Source of the DNA: Costus lasius | Taxonomy: Eukaryota > Streptophyta > Magnoliopsida > Zingiberales > Costaceae | Reading direction: 5' to 3' | Assembly: GCA_027563935.2 (NCBI GenBank) | Contig: JANVAS020000231.1 | Coordinates: 15,456,001-15,520,000, forward strand | Length of the DNA stretch: 64,000 nucleotides | Shown: positions 1 to 9,733 of the stretch, piece after piece | Numbering within the stretch: the stretch's first letter is position 1 | How the letters are laid out: every line of letters starts with the position of its first letter | The notes under the pieces: model-generated | Told to the model about the DNA's origin: nothing | Database searches by the model: none | Seen by the model: only the letters and a program-made list of their open reading frames with translations | Translations under genes and position numbers: made by a program

Positions 1-103
1 TCGCTGGACATGAAATGCCTAGACTGTATCAATAAGGGGAGTTGCTTGGAGCAATCGGCCGGCGTGCCCACCTTAGGAAGCATGCGTCACTTTGTGCATC
101 TCA

Positions 104-157
104 TCCCACCATCGTGGGACGCGAAGCCTCATGTGGAATAAGGATCCCATCTCACTA
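104..157 (+). promoter_or_regulatory. Leader hairpin plus conserved block, candidate packaging element
   Basis: TCCCAC (104-109) pairs with GTGGGA (114-119) around a CATC tetraloop. CGCGAAG (120-126) follows, then GGATCCCATCTCACTA (142-157). In element C the same layout is at 33494-33548 with stem TCTCGC/GCGGGA and loop CTGA. One A-T pair has become G-C and one C-G has become T-G, so pairing is kept while sequence changes. A packaging or dimerisation role is inferred from position in a retroelement leader. Confidence 0.5.
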
Positions 158-261
158 GGAAATCTTAAATTTCCAGATTGACTTTGTGGGTTGTCAATTT
201 GATTAAAATAGTGGGAGCCACAGTCATTTGAAACAACTCCAGTTTAAATGACTTCAAGTAG

Positions 262-291
262 TACTAATCTGCTGTTTCTTGGTTGTTGTAG
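262..291 (+). promoter_or_regulatory. Candidate 3' splice site before H1 gag
   Basis: TACTAAT at 262-268 matches the plant branch-point consensus CTRAY. A pyrimidine-rich run follows and ends in TGTTGTAG at 284-291, with about 24 nt from the branch A to the AG. The gag ATG follows at 296. Element C has TACTGAC, a pyrimidine tract and TGTTGTAG in the same arrangement. Confidence 0.45.
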
Positions 292-295
292 AACA

Positions 296-617
296 ATGGC
301 TACGAACACTGGCCGATTGACACTGCGATCCCTTTTAGACAAGGATAAGTTGGTTGGATACAACTTCATGGACTGGCATCGAAACTTGAGGATAGCCCTC
401 AAGCTCGAGAAGAAGCTGTATGTCATTGAGAAGTCTCTTCTTGTGACTCCTGCACCTAATGCCCGAGCGGCAGATAGGGATGCTTTTAGAAAGCATCAGG
501 ATAACTCTTTGGAGGTAGCATGTCTCATGCTAGCCACTATGGCACCTGAACTTCAGGTGCAATATGAGGAGCAGAACGCTTTTCAGATGATCACTCATTT
601 GAAACAGATGTTCGAGG
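296..617 (+). pseudogene. H1 copia gag, amino-terminal part, split by element A
   Basis: The frame begins MATNTGRLTLRSLL and runs through a UBN2/copia-type Gag start with the YNFMDWHRNLRIALK region. The ATG at 296 is preferred over the in-frame 248 ATG because it follows the acceptor-like TAG and matches the start context of A, B and C (ATG just after AAC or ACC). At 617 the frame is cut by insertion of A. Removing A and one CGAGG copy makes the frame continuous with 9734. The whole H1 gag-pol is dead because the downstream part carries many stops. Confidence 0.85.
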
Positions 618-642
618 TGAAGAGTCCCCTTCAAGGGGGAGC

Positions 643-697
643 ATAACCCTAAAGTGATGGCGCATATAAAACTTTGTCTTGCGGAAATTAGGGTTAT
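643..697 (-). promoter_or_regulatory. U5 stem-loop with TTCCGC in the loop (element A)
   Basis: ATAACCCTAA at 643-652 is perfectly complementary to TTAGGGTTAT at 688-697. The 35-nt loop carries, in element sense, TTTCCGC and TATGCGCCAT. The same layout with different arms is found in the LTRs of B and, more weakly, C. It lies within 80 nt of the LTR end, so in the genomic RNA it would sit just upstream of the PBS. Confidence 0.5.
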
Positions 698-1056
698 AGG
701 ATCAACTTGCATGTTAAATGATCAACTCGATAAAAGGCTAATAAAGATTAATGAAAACGATCATACCATCGCCATAGCCTAGATGTTGCCTTGGAAGCAA
801 AGAGTCAATTGCTTCTTCTCCAAAGGGATTCGCACACAAGAGGATGATGGCAAACTCTTTGTCGCTCCTTGTGCTAGCAAGGCTCCAAAGTGTCCTTGAT
901 CGAATGGAAAGGGATGAAAACTTCTTGGCAAATTTTCTTTTCCTTCTTCGTCCACCTTCTTCACCACACAAGAGAAAACTTGTTTCGACTAGTGGAGAGG
1001 CGAGGCGAGAAGAGGCGTCAAGAAGAGAAGCGTGGAGCGTGGTCACGTTTAGGGAG

Positions 1057-1076
1057 TTGCTATCTAAAAATAGCAA
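1057..1076 (-). promoter_or_regulatory. Candidate TATA-like hairpin in the L1 LTR
   Basis: TTGCTAT (1057-1063) pairs with ATAGCAA (1070-1076) around CTAAAA; in element sense this exposes CTATTTTTAG. Element C has the same core at 31441-31460 with changed flanks (GGTTGCTA and TAGTAACC). It may be the LTR core promoter, but no transcription start can be seen. Confidence 0.3.
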
Positions 1077-2307
1077 ACCACCTCTCAACGTTCACATGCG
1101 CACACCAAGTCGCAAATCTCTCTTCACCCTTTTGAACCATGCGCTCATTTGAGCTGGTTCACTTTGGTTCGGTTCACAAACCAAATAAGCCAAGCAACTA
1201 GTCCAAATCATAATTAAACCACAAGGTTCTTGATCTGACCGTTGATCTCTTAATGCTTCTGATCTGACCGATCTAGCATCCAATCTCTCAATCGAAGCTT
1301 ACCGATCTGAAGCCCTAATCAATCAAACATGATCAGACCAGATCTCACTTACAATCAGAGATTAAATCCCTTCAAACTGAACTCAAACAATTCAGTCCAC
1401 ACGATCTGACTTAAGTAAGCCATATCATCAAATTGTGCGACCCTGAGGGTTTCCTTTAAATGTTGGTAACGATAACTTACATTATCACGATCAGTGAGGG
1501 GTATCTAGCAACACATCACTGTCTCCCGATATAAAGGAAAGAGTCTTCCAAGACTACACCCATACCACAGCACAAGTGTGAATCAAATCACAAGGCATGC
1601 ATATTTCCTTTACCACTGGACGTTCTTATTGGACAAGCGTGTCAAGCTTGTAACTCCAATATGATGAGCATGATTAGATCAGATGAACATAGTCACCTGG
1701 GTATGGCCATACTCTTTTCTCAATCATCTCATCCAGGGGGCCCCTTTAGAACATCACACTCCTTAAACAAGGAGACGGCAATCCTATGTCTATCACTAGT
1801 GCCCTAACCTGACTCAAGCTCATCATCCAAGTTAGTCTATAATCATTATGTTTCAAATGATATTGAACTACCTCAAAATAATGACAATCATCATTTAGAA
1901 AACACAAGTGATCTCAAGTCAGAGGAAATGTGCCACTTGTCATATATAAGGAATATTCACATTGTGACAAACAATTGAACATCCTAGTAGGGTCTGTCCA
2001 GTACATCCAATGTACCCATGAGTCTACATCTTATTCCATGCTCGAAGCATCCTATAAGATTAGAACACATATTAGTCTTAACCATATCAAGGCTGTCTCA
2101 TGTTCACCAAGATACATCGACTAAGGACTTAACTGCATGTCAGCCTAGCTGAACAGCTTTGAGACATTATTCAGAAGAACATATATTGCAGCAGACAATG
2201 TAGCTAACTGAATAACAACCATGCCTTTATAAACATAACAGTTTATTACATGATACAGATACATTCCCACAGGCCTCAAACATTAGCCTTAAGGGCATAC
2301 CCCAACA

Positions 2308-2318
2308 ATCTCCCACTT
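2308..2318 (-). other. Polypurine tract of element A
   Basis: AAGTGGGAGAT on the minus strand, directly against the TGTTGG start of the 3' LTR and just after the gag-pol stop. The same sequence occupies the same place in C (37596-37606) and H1 (13342-13352). Confidence 0.85.
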
Positions 2319-2327
2319 GCACTTAAT

Positions 2328-5300
2328 CTAATGGTTGAGAAATCTCAAACCCATATTATTACAGTGCTTCTCATGCTTCTGCTGCGCCAGAGGCTTGGTA
2401 AGCGGGTCTGCCAGATTGTCATCTGTATGAACCTTGCAGATTTTGATCTCGCCACGATCTATGATCTCCCTGATCAAATGAAACCTTCTCTGTATGTGCT
2501 TGGACTTCTGGTGCGACCGTGGTTCCTTTGCTTGTGCGATTGCTCCAGTGTTATCACAGAAGATAACCAAAGGATCTGCACTCGAAGGAACGACACCAAG
2601 TTCTCTCACGAACTTACGAATCCACACTGCCTCCTTGGATGCTTCCGAGGCTGCAACATACTCGGCTTCTGTTGTGGAATCAGCAACAGTTGACTGTTTG
2701 AAACTCTTCCACACCACTGCACCTCCATTCAAGCTAAAAACATAGCCTGATTGCGATCGGAAATCATCCTGGTCTGACTGGAACGAAGCGTCAGTATATC
2801 CCTCTATACTGAGTTCTTCCTGACCACCATATATCAAGAACATATCTTTGGTTCTCCGCAGATATTTTAAAATGTTCTTGACTGCAATCCAGTGCGCCAT
2901 ACCTGGATTACTTTGGAAACGACTGGTCACGCTTAACCCGTAAGCGACGTCTGGGCGAGTACACAACATCGCATACATAATGGATCCAATAGCCGAAGCA
3001 TAAGGCGTATTGTCCATTTCATCTTTCTCAGTCTGTGTTTGTGGACACTGACTCTTCGAAAGATTCAGACCATGTCTGACTGGAAGATATCCTCGTTTAG
3101 AATTTTCTAAATGAAATCTCTCCAGGACCTTTTCGATGTAAGTACTCTGGCACATCCCGAGAAGCCTCTTCGATCTATCCCTGTAGATCTTCACACCTAA
3201 CACATAGGCTGCTTCTCCTAGATCTTTCATCTGGAAACATTTCCTCAGCCATGCCTTAACAGCATGCATTTCAGGAATGTCATTTCCAATGATCAAGATA
3301 TCATCGACGTAGAGGACTAAGAAAGTAATCACGCTCCCACTAAACCTCTTATATACACACGGGTCATCCTCGTTCTTGATGAAACCAAATTCACTGATTG
3401 ATTCATCAAAACGAATATTCCAGCTTCTAGATGCTTGCTTAAGTCCATAAATGGACTTCTTTAACTTGCATATCTTATGACGATCTGCTGGATTAGTGAA
3501 ACCCTCAGGTTGTGTCATATACACATCCTCATCCAGATTTCCATTAAGGAAAGCTGTTTTCACATCCATCTGCCAAATCTCATAATCATAATATGCAGCT
3601 ATCGCGAAAAGAATCCGAATAGACTTAAACATAGCTACAGGTGAGAAAGTTTCATCATAATCTATCCCGTAGATTTGTTTGAAACCTTTCGCAACTAGCC
3701 TGCCTTTATAGGTAACTACGTTACCATCCATGTCAATCTTCTTCTTGAAGATCCACTTACAGCCTATAGGGATAACTCCCGGAGGCGGATCAACCAAATC
3801 CCAAACTTGGTTATCTGACATGGAGTCCATCTCGGCGCGCATAGCTTCAAGCCATCTCGCTGACTCCGGTCCACTGACCGCATCCGCATAAGTGAGGGGT
3901 TCATCATTATCAATGATGTAGACTCCGTCATAACGCTCAGGTTGTCGACGGATCCTTCCCGATCTTCGCGGTTCCCGTGATATCTGAGCCTCAGGTTGTT
4001 CAATAACCTGATCTACCGGCTCAGGCTCATCCAATTCTGCTTGAGCACTTTGTCCTACCTCTGGATTCTCATCCAGCTTTATTTCTCTCCCACTGGCCTC
4101 TTGCAGAAGAAACTCCTTCTCAAGAAATATGGCCGTCCGAGCAACAAATACCTTGTTCTCCTTGGGGTCGTAGAAATAATAACCCTTAGTTTCCTTAGGG
4201 TAACCGACAAAGATACATTTGTCAGATCTGCTCTCTAGTTTCCCAGAGGCGAGCTTTTTGACATAAGCCTCGCAACCCCAGATCCTGATAAATGTCAAGC
4301 TTGGCTGTTTCCCATACCATAACTCATATGGCGTCTTTGAAACGGCCTTGGATGGCATTCGGTTTAGTACCTTTGCAGCTGTTTCCAGTGTAAAACCCCA
4401 AAAGGAGTTGGGTAAAGAAGCCTGACTCATCATAGAACGAACCATATCAAGTAACGTTCTATTTCTCCTCTCGGACACACCATTCCATTGCGGTGTTCCT
4501 GGCGGAGTGAGCTGTGAGATAATCCCACACTCCTTCAGATAGTCAGTAAACGTATGACTCAAGTATTCACCACCTCGATCTGAGCGAAGTGCCTTGATAT
4601 TTCGGCCTAGCTGATTCTGTACTTCATTTTTGAACTCTTTGAACTTGTCAAAAGATTCACTTTTATGTCTCATCAGATAGACATACCCATACCTACTGAA
4701 ATCATCAGTAAAGGTAATGAAGTACTGATAGCCACCTCTGGCATGTTTACTAAATGGCCCACACACATCACTGTGTATAAGGTCAAGTAAACCTGAAGCC
4801 CTTTGACCTTTGTGAGGAAAAGGTGACTTCGTCATTTTACCCATCAAACAAGCTTTGCATGTATCAATCTCCTCATAGGAGAATGATCCCAGCAGTCCAT
4901 GATCATGCAACCGCTTAATGCGTTTCTCGTTTATATGGCCTAAACGACTATGCCATAGCAAGGTGCTGTCATCAGCATTCTTGGCTTTCTTAATATCAAT
5001 TTGCTGTATCGAACATTCCATGTCCAACATGTATAACCCATTGCTAATTGAACCAGTTGCATAAACAATATTATCAAAAGACAAAATACACTTTGAAATA
5101 TTGCATTCAAAGGAAAATCCCTTCCTGACAAGAGCAGGAATGGAGATAATATTTTTAGTAATACTGGGAACAAAATAACAATTGTTTAGTTCCAATACAA
5201 TTCCAGATGGTAAAGAAATGAAGTAGTCTCCTACAGCAACAGCAGCAACCCGTGCCCCGGTTCCAACGCGTAGGTCCACCTCATGCTGTCCCACCTGCCT

Positions 5301-6209
5301 TCTTCTCTTGAGTTCCTGTACATTTGAACAAATGTGAACTCCACATGCAGTGTCCAACACCCATGATATAGAAGAAGAAAACATGACCTCAGTCACGAAT
5401 ATACCTGAGCCAGAAGCGAAGCTTCCCCTCTTATCTCCTTGGAGCGCTTTACAGTCCTTTTTCCAGTGACCCAGCTGGCCACAGTGGAAACACCTGTATT
5501 CCTTGGACCGCTTGACCTTTTGCTTCAAAGCCTTGCTGTAGCTCTTGACAGGGGCTTTGCCCTTCTTCCCCTTCTTCTTGTTCCTTAAAGGAACCATTAA
5601 GACAGAGGTCGAAGGCTTTCCCTTCAGAGTCTCCTCAGTAGTGAGGAGCATATTCAGCAGCTCTGCCGGAGTACATTCGATTTTGTTCATATTAAAGTTA
5701 ATAATGAACGCGTCGAATGAAGGCGGGAGAGACTGCAGAATAATATCCACAGCAAGCTCCTGGTTGATGGTATGCCCCAGTTTCTCTAGAGCCTCCTTGT
5801 GCCCAATCATCTTGAGCACATGAGCTCCCACTGGGCTCCCTTCAGCCAGTTTGCTCTGAAAGAAGAGCTTCGTCAAATTATAGCGTTCAGTCCTCGCCTG
5901 TGCAGCATACAGCATCTTGAGGTTCGCTATCATGTCTATAGCAGACATATCCTCATGCTGACGCTGCAGCGGTGGCGTCATAGACGCTAGCATCAGGCAA
6001 GCGACATCAATGCTATCATTGACGTGCTTTTCATAGGCTTCCCGAACCGCCCTTGCGGCGTTCGGAGCGGGCTGCGGCGGTATCGCCGTCTCGAGGACAT
6101 ACAGTTTCCTCTCTGCCTTAAGAACGATCTTAAGGTGTCCGAACCAGTCAGAGAAGTTCGGCCCAGCAAACTTCTCCCTTTCCAGTAGGGATCGCACATT
6201 GAAGTTCAT
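2328..6209 (-). CDS. Intact copia gag-pol polyprotein (1293 aa), element A
   Basis: Encodes everything needed for particle formation, reverse transcription and integration. Approximate residues: UBN2-type Gag 1-230; zinc knuckle CFHCGQLGHWKKDC near 240; retropepsin with the active-site string LDTACG near 286; GAG-pre-integrase zinc region (WHSRLGH...CKAC) near 420-460; integrase core with D near 481 (HSDVCG), D near 545 (SDRGGE) and E near 580 (SERRNR); reverse transcriptase with QMDVKTAF near 881 and YVDD near 968; RNase H with STTEAE near 1176 and DNTGA near 1217. The frame is uninterrupted and close to BARE-1 length. The ATG at 6209 follows an acceptor-like TGTTGTAG. The protease has DTA where most aspartic proteases have DTG or DSG, and all copies here share it. 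Confidence 0.95.
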   Translation of the reverse strand: MNFNVRSLLEREKFAGPNFSDWFGHLKIVLKAERKLYVLETAIPPQPAPNAARAVREAYEKHVNDSIDVACLMLASMTPPLQRQHEDMSAIDMIANLKMLYAAQARTERYNLTKLFFQSKLAEGSPVGAHVLKMIGHKEALEKLGHTINQELAVDIILQSLPPSFDAFIINFNMNKIECTPAELLNMLLTTEETLKGKPSTSVLMVPLRNKKKGKKGKAPVKSYSKALKQKVKRSKEYRCFHCGQLGHWKKDCKALQGDKRGSFASGSGIFVTEVMFSSSISWVLDTACGVHICSNVQELKRRRQVGQHEVDLRVGTGARVAAVAVGDYFISLPSGIVLELNNCYFVPSITKNIISIPALVRKGFSFECNISKCILSFDNIVYATGSISNGLYMLDMECSIQQIDIKKAKNADDSTLLWHSRLGHINEKRIKRLHDHGLLGSFSYEEIDTCKACLMGKMTKSPFPHKGQRASGLLDLIHSDVCGPFSKHARGGYQYFITFTDDFSRYGYVYLMRHKSESFDKFKEFKNEVQNQLGRNIKALRSDRGGEYLSHTFTDYLKECGIISQLTPPGTPQWNGVSERRNRTLLDMVRSMMSQASLPNSFWGFTLETAAKVLNRMPSKAVSKTPYELWYGKQPSLTFIRIWGCEAYVKKLASGKLESRSDKCIFVGYPKETKGYYFYDPKENKVFVARTAIFLEKEFLLQEASGREIKLDENPEVGQSAQAELDEPEPVDQVIEQPEAQISREPRRSGRIRRQPERYDGVYIIDNDEPLTYADAVSGPESARWLEAMRAEMDSMSDNQVWDLVDPPPGVIPIGCKWIFKKKIDMDGNVVTYKGRLVAKGFKQIYGIDYDETFSPVAMFKSIRILFAIAAYYDYEIWQMDVKTAFLNGNLDEDVYMTQPEGFTNPADRHKICKLKKSIYGLKQASRSWNIRFDESISEFGFIKNEDDPCVYKRFSGSVITFLVLYVDDILIIGNDIPEMHAVKAWLRKCFQMKDLGEAAYVLGVKIYRDRSKRLLGMCQSTYIEKVLERFHLENSKRGYLPVRHGLNLSKSQCPQTQTEKDEMDNTPYASAIGSIMYAMLCTRPDVAYGLSVTSRFQSNPGMAHWIAVKNILKYLRRTKDMFLIYGGQEELSIEGYTDASFQSDQDDFRSQSGYVFSLNGGAVVWKSFKQSTVADSTTEAEYVAASEASKEAVWIRKFVRELGVVPSSADPLVIFCDNTGAIAQAKEPRSHQKSKHIQRRFHLIREIIDRGEIKICKVHTDDNLADPLTKPLAQQKHEKHCNNMGLRFLNH

Positions 6210-8024
6210 GGTGTTCGTTGCTGCAGGTATCTACAACAATGCAAGAACAGCAAGGTCAGTATCAATGTATAAGAATCGATCAGGACTTAAGAAAGATTCC
6301 TTTTTCTCACTATTTTATCTGGCTTGAAAAATCCAACAAAACAGCCCGAAAGAGTAGACACTCTTTTAGTGAGATGGGATCCGGATTTCATACTTGGTCT
6401 CCGCGTCCCGCTCAGGCGAGATAAGATGCATAGAGAGTACAAGCACTAATCTCCGGTAGGCAGTCCCTGCCGATCGCCAACCCGTGCGATTCCCCTTCAT
6501 CTGGGCAGTCCAGCAGACTGTGCCAACTGAGTTGGTACAACACAGTCTCTGACCCCACAGATGGCTGCCTCCATGTGCTACCATATGCGCCACATATGTA
6601 GCCTACATGGTCAAGCTGACCCGACCTACTCTCTGGACCACCATGTGCTATGCTGAGCAACGAGAAGGGATAAATCCCTACTCTGTAACACACAGGTGTA
6701 ATCCCACACCGTCTGAAGATAGATGGACGTGCCCACTGAGTGGGTACAACACGGCTCCAACGATAATCAGAACAGTGAGGTTTCGCGTCAGAAGGCTTAC
6801 GAGCTTGATATTTAGCGTTGGATTTTCACGGTCTTTTTATCTTCTTCACTATCATGCAATTCCTATGGTGATAGCAGAAGATAAATTAAAACATGCTGTT
6901 CTACTTATATAAGCAATAAAAGAAAGCATGGTTCTTATGTGGTAAAAGCCCATAGCCCTAGAATACCTTAACCTAGTTTAAGTCTTCACTTGCTCTTCAT
7001 GGGTCTTTTGCTGCTCATCTGGCCCATACCAGGGCCCAAGCGCCAATTGCAGCTCTGGTGCGCCCACCAGGAAAATGCGCCTGGTCCTAGGGTCGAACCC
7101 TAGACCTCCCACCTGGTCAAGCCACTGCTGCATGCGCCACTGCCAAGTGTGCTCTGTGCTCTTGTCTAATTAAATTACAAATTTAACTATCTAGACAAGA
7201 TTGACACGCAGGTCAATAACATTTTATAAATTAAAGCAATGTGATGCGCAGATCACAATAATTAATTTACAATTTAAATCCCAGGCACGCAGGCCCCAGC
7301 ACAGCACACAATTAATATGGGCAGCCCACATAAGACTAAATAGACAAACATATGCATCCATTCAGCAATCATGTGATCCAACATAAAAATTAAAATTTTC
7401 GAAAAACCCCATGGGATCAATTTTAATTTTTCCTTATTTGCCCTACAACCTTACAACGGTCCATTACTAGGGATCCACTCATCCAACCTAGTCAGATCCA
7501 CTGCCCTTGCATGCACCAAGTCCTAACTGACTTGAGTCGACCATAAGGTCAACCATGCATGCGCCAGGGCTGAACAACCACACTGAGGTCTGGCAAGCGG
7601 GTGTGACCCCGGGCCTAACTCAGGTGCGTTCATGGGTCGTCTCAATCAGACATCGCTACACGCCTGTCTGCAGTCGACCTGTAGCCACCAGGTGCTATCG
7701 CACAGGTGCTACGTGGTCAACCCATCAAGGCTGTCAGATGATCTGATCAGACTTTTGGATCCAACCTAGGGGGTGACTTCAACCCTAATAACCCGTCTAA
7801 GGGTTTACTGTAAGGCCTTGATCTAATGATATACGCGCAAGTGTTTAAGTTTTAAAGAAACAAAACTATTACAAGCGCATACAATGTACATGCGTCAAAA
7901 TACAACAAATGTTCTACAACAAGTATGTAGTTACGCATGTCATGAAAACATTAGATCTATTGACTAGCACATTTATGGATCACGTAAAGCATCAAGCAAT
8001 CAACATAACATACATTAAGAACCT
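6210..8024 (-). other. Long untranslated leader of element A
   Basis: About 1.8 kb between PBS and gag, with no ORF that looks coding on the element strand. It carries two self-complementary 13-mers (6732-6744 and 6533-6545), the conserved hairpin block that is annotated in C, and a branch-point/acceptor pair next to gag (branch motif complement near 6255-6261). Long leaders of this kind are typical of BARE/Angela elements. Confidence 0.75.
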
Positions 8025-8036
8025 CCTCTGATACCA
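8025..8036 (-). other. Primer binding site of element A (initiator tRNA-Met)
   Basis: TGGTATCAGAGG on the minus strand, two bases after the 5' LTR end. It is complementary to the 3' end of plant initiator tRNA-Met except the last base, where C is usual. B and C have the exact TGGTATCAGAGC. Confidence 0.9.
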
Positions 8037-8038
8037 AT

Positions 8039-9728
8039 TGAAAAGTCCCCTTCAAGGGGGAGCATAACCCTAAAGTGATGGCGCATATAAAACTTTGTCT
8101 TGCGGAAATTAGGGTTATAGGATCAACTTGCATGTTAAATGATCAACTCGATAAAAGGCTAATAAAGATTAATGAAAACGATCATACCATCGCCATAGCC
8201 TAGATGTTGCCTTGGAAGCAAAGAGTCAATTGCTTCTTCTCCAAAGGGATTCGCACACAAGAGGATGATGGCAAACTCTTTGTCGCTCCTTGTGCTAGCA
8301 AGGCTCCAAAGTGTCCTTGATCGAATGGAAAGGGATGAAAACTTCTTGGCAAATTTTCTTTTCCTTCTACGTCCACCTTCTTCACCACACAAGAGAAAAC
8401 TTGTTTCGACTAGTGGAGAGGCGAGGCGAGAAGAGGCGTCAAGAAGAGAAGCGTGGAGCGTGGTCACGTTTAGGGAGTTGCTATCTAAAAATAGCAAACC
8501 ACCTCTCAACGTTCACATGCGCACACCAAGTCGCAAATCTCTCTTCACCCTTTTGAACCATGCGCTCATTTGAGCTGGTTCACTTTGGTTCGGTTCACAA
8601 ACCAAATAAGCCAAGCAACTAGTCCAAATCATAATTAAACCACAAGGTTCTTGATCTGACCGTTGATCTCTTAATGCTTCTGATCTGACCGATCTAGCAT
8701 CCAATCTCTCAATCGAAGCTTACCGATCTGAAGCCCTAATCAATCAAACATGATCAGACCAGATCTCACTTACAATCAGAGATTAAATCCCTTCAAACTG
8801 AACTCAAACAATTCAGTCCACACGATCTGACTTAAGTAAGCCATATCATCAAATTGTGCGACCCTGAGGGTTTCCTTTAAATGTCGGTAACGATAACTTA
8901 CATTATCACGATCAGTGAGGGGTATCTAGCAACACATCACTGTCTCCCGATATAAAGGAAAGAGTCTTCCAAGACTACACCCATACCACAGCACAAGTGT
9001 GAATCAAATCACAAGGCATGCATATTTCCTTTACCACTGGACGTTCTTATTGGACAAGCGTGTCAAGCTTGTAACTCCAATATGATGAGCATGATTAGAT
9101 CAGATGAACATAGTCACCTGGGTATGGCCATACTCTTTTCTCAATCATCTCATCCAGGGGGCCCCTTTAGAACATCACACTCCTTAAACAAGGAGACGGC
9201 AATCCTATGTCTATCACTAGTGCCCTAACCTGACTCAAGCTCATCATCCAAGTTAGTCTATAATCATTATGTTTCAAATGATATTGAACTACCTCAAAAT
9301 AATGACAATCATCATTTAGAAAACACAAGTGATCTCAAGTCAGAGGAAATGTGCCACTTGTCATATACAAGGAATATTCACATTGTGACAAACAATTGAA
9401 CATCCTAGTAGGGTCTGTCCAGTACATCCAATGTACCCATGAGTCTACATCTTATTCCATGCTCGAAGCATCCTATAAGATTAGAACACATATTAGTCTT
9501 AACCATATCAAGGCTGTCTCATGTTCACCAAGATACATCGACTAAGGACTTAACTGCATGTCAGCCTAGCTGAACAGCTTTGAGACATTATTCAGAAGAA
9601 CATATATTGCAGCAGACAATGTAGCTAACTGAATAACAACCATGCCTTTATAAACATAACAGTTTATTACATGATACAGATACATTCCCACAGGCCTCAA
9701 ACATTAGCCTTAAGGGCATACCCCAACA
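8039..9728 (-). repeat. 5' LTR of element A
   Basis: 1690 bp, a near-perfect copy of 618-2307 at an offset of 7421 bp. The outer end (TGTTGGGG at 9728) abuts the CGAGG duplication at 9729-9733, and the inner end abuts the PBS spacer. Confidence 0.95.
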
Positions 9729-9733
9729 CGAGG

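Larger units (their letters stand above)
1..295 (+). other. 3' part of the 5' leader of copia element H1
   Basis: Untranslated leader in front of the H1 gag start at 296; the H1 5' LTR and PBS lie outside the window. It contains a hairpin at 104-119, a block shared with the leaders of elements A, B and C at 120-157, and an acceptor-like signal ending at 291. No convincing ORF is present. Placement rests on the gag frame that follows and on the shared block. Confidence 0.7.
618..2307 (-). repeat. 3' LTR of element A
   Basis: 1690 bp. On the minus strand it starts TGTTGGGGTATGCCC and ends GGGGACTCTTCA. It directly follows the polypurine tract at 2308-2318. It contains the terminal hairpin at 643-697 and a TATTTTTA hairpin at 1057-1076. 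Several open frames inside it (for example 738-1088 minus and 844-1152 plus) recur in the other LTR and resemble no known protein. Confidence 0.95.
618..9728 (-). mobile_element. Element A: complete copia (BARE/Angela-like) retrotransposon, intact gag-pol
   Basis: Flanked by the 5-bp duplication CGAGG (613-617 and 9729-9733), with TG...CA ends and two LTRs of exactly 1690 bp. By eye the LTRs differ at about four positions (near 622, 951, 1463 and 1947), so the insertion is recent. The order on the minus strand is 5' LTR (9728-8039), PBS, 1.8 kb leader, gag-pol, PPT, 3' LTR (2307-618). Total length is 9111 bp. LTR size, long leader and domain order fit the BARE-1/Angela group of Tork-type copia; the lineage call is from family knowledge, not a tree. 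It sits inside H1 gag in the opposite orientation. Confidence 0.95.

Noticed and set aside
738..1283. ORFs within the L1 LTRs (116, 102, 81 and 63 codons)
   Set aside because: They overlap each other on both strands, repeat in every LTR copy and match no family.
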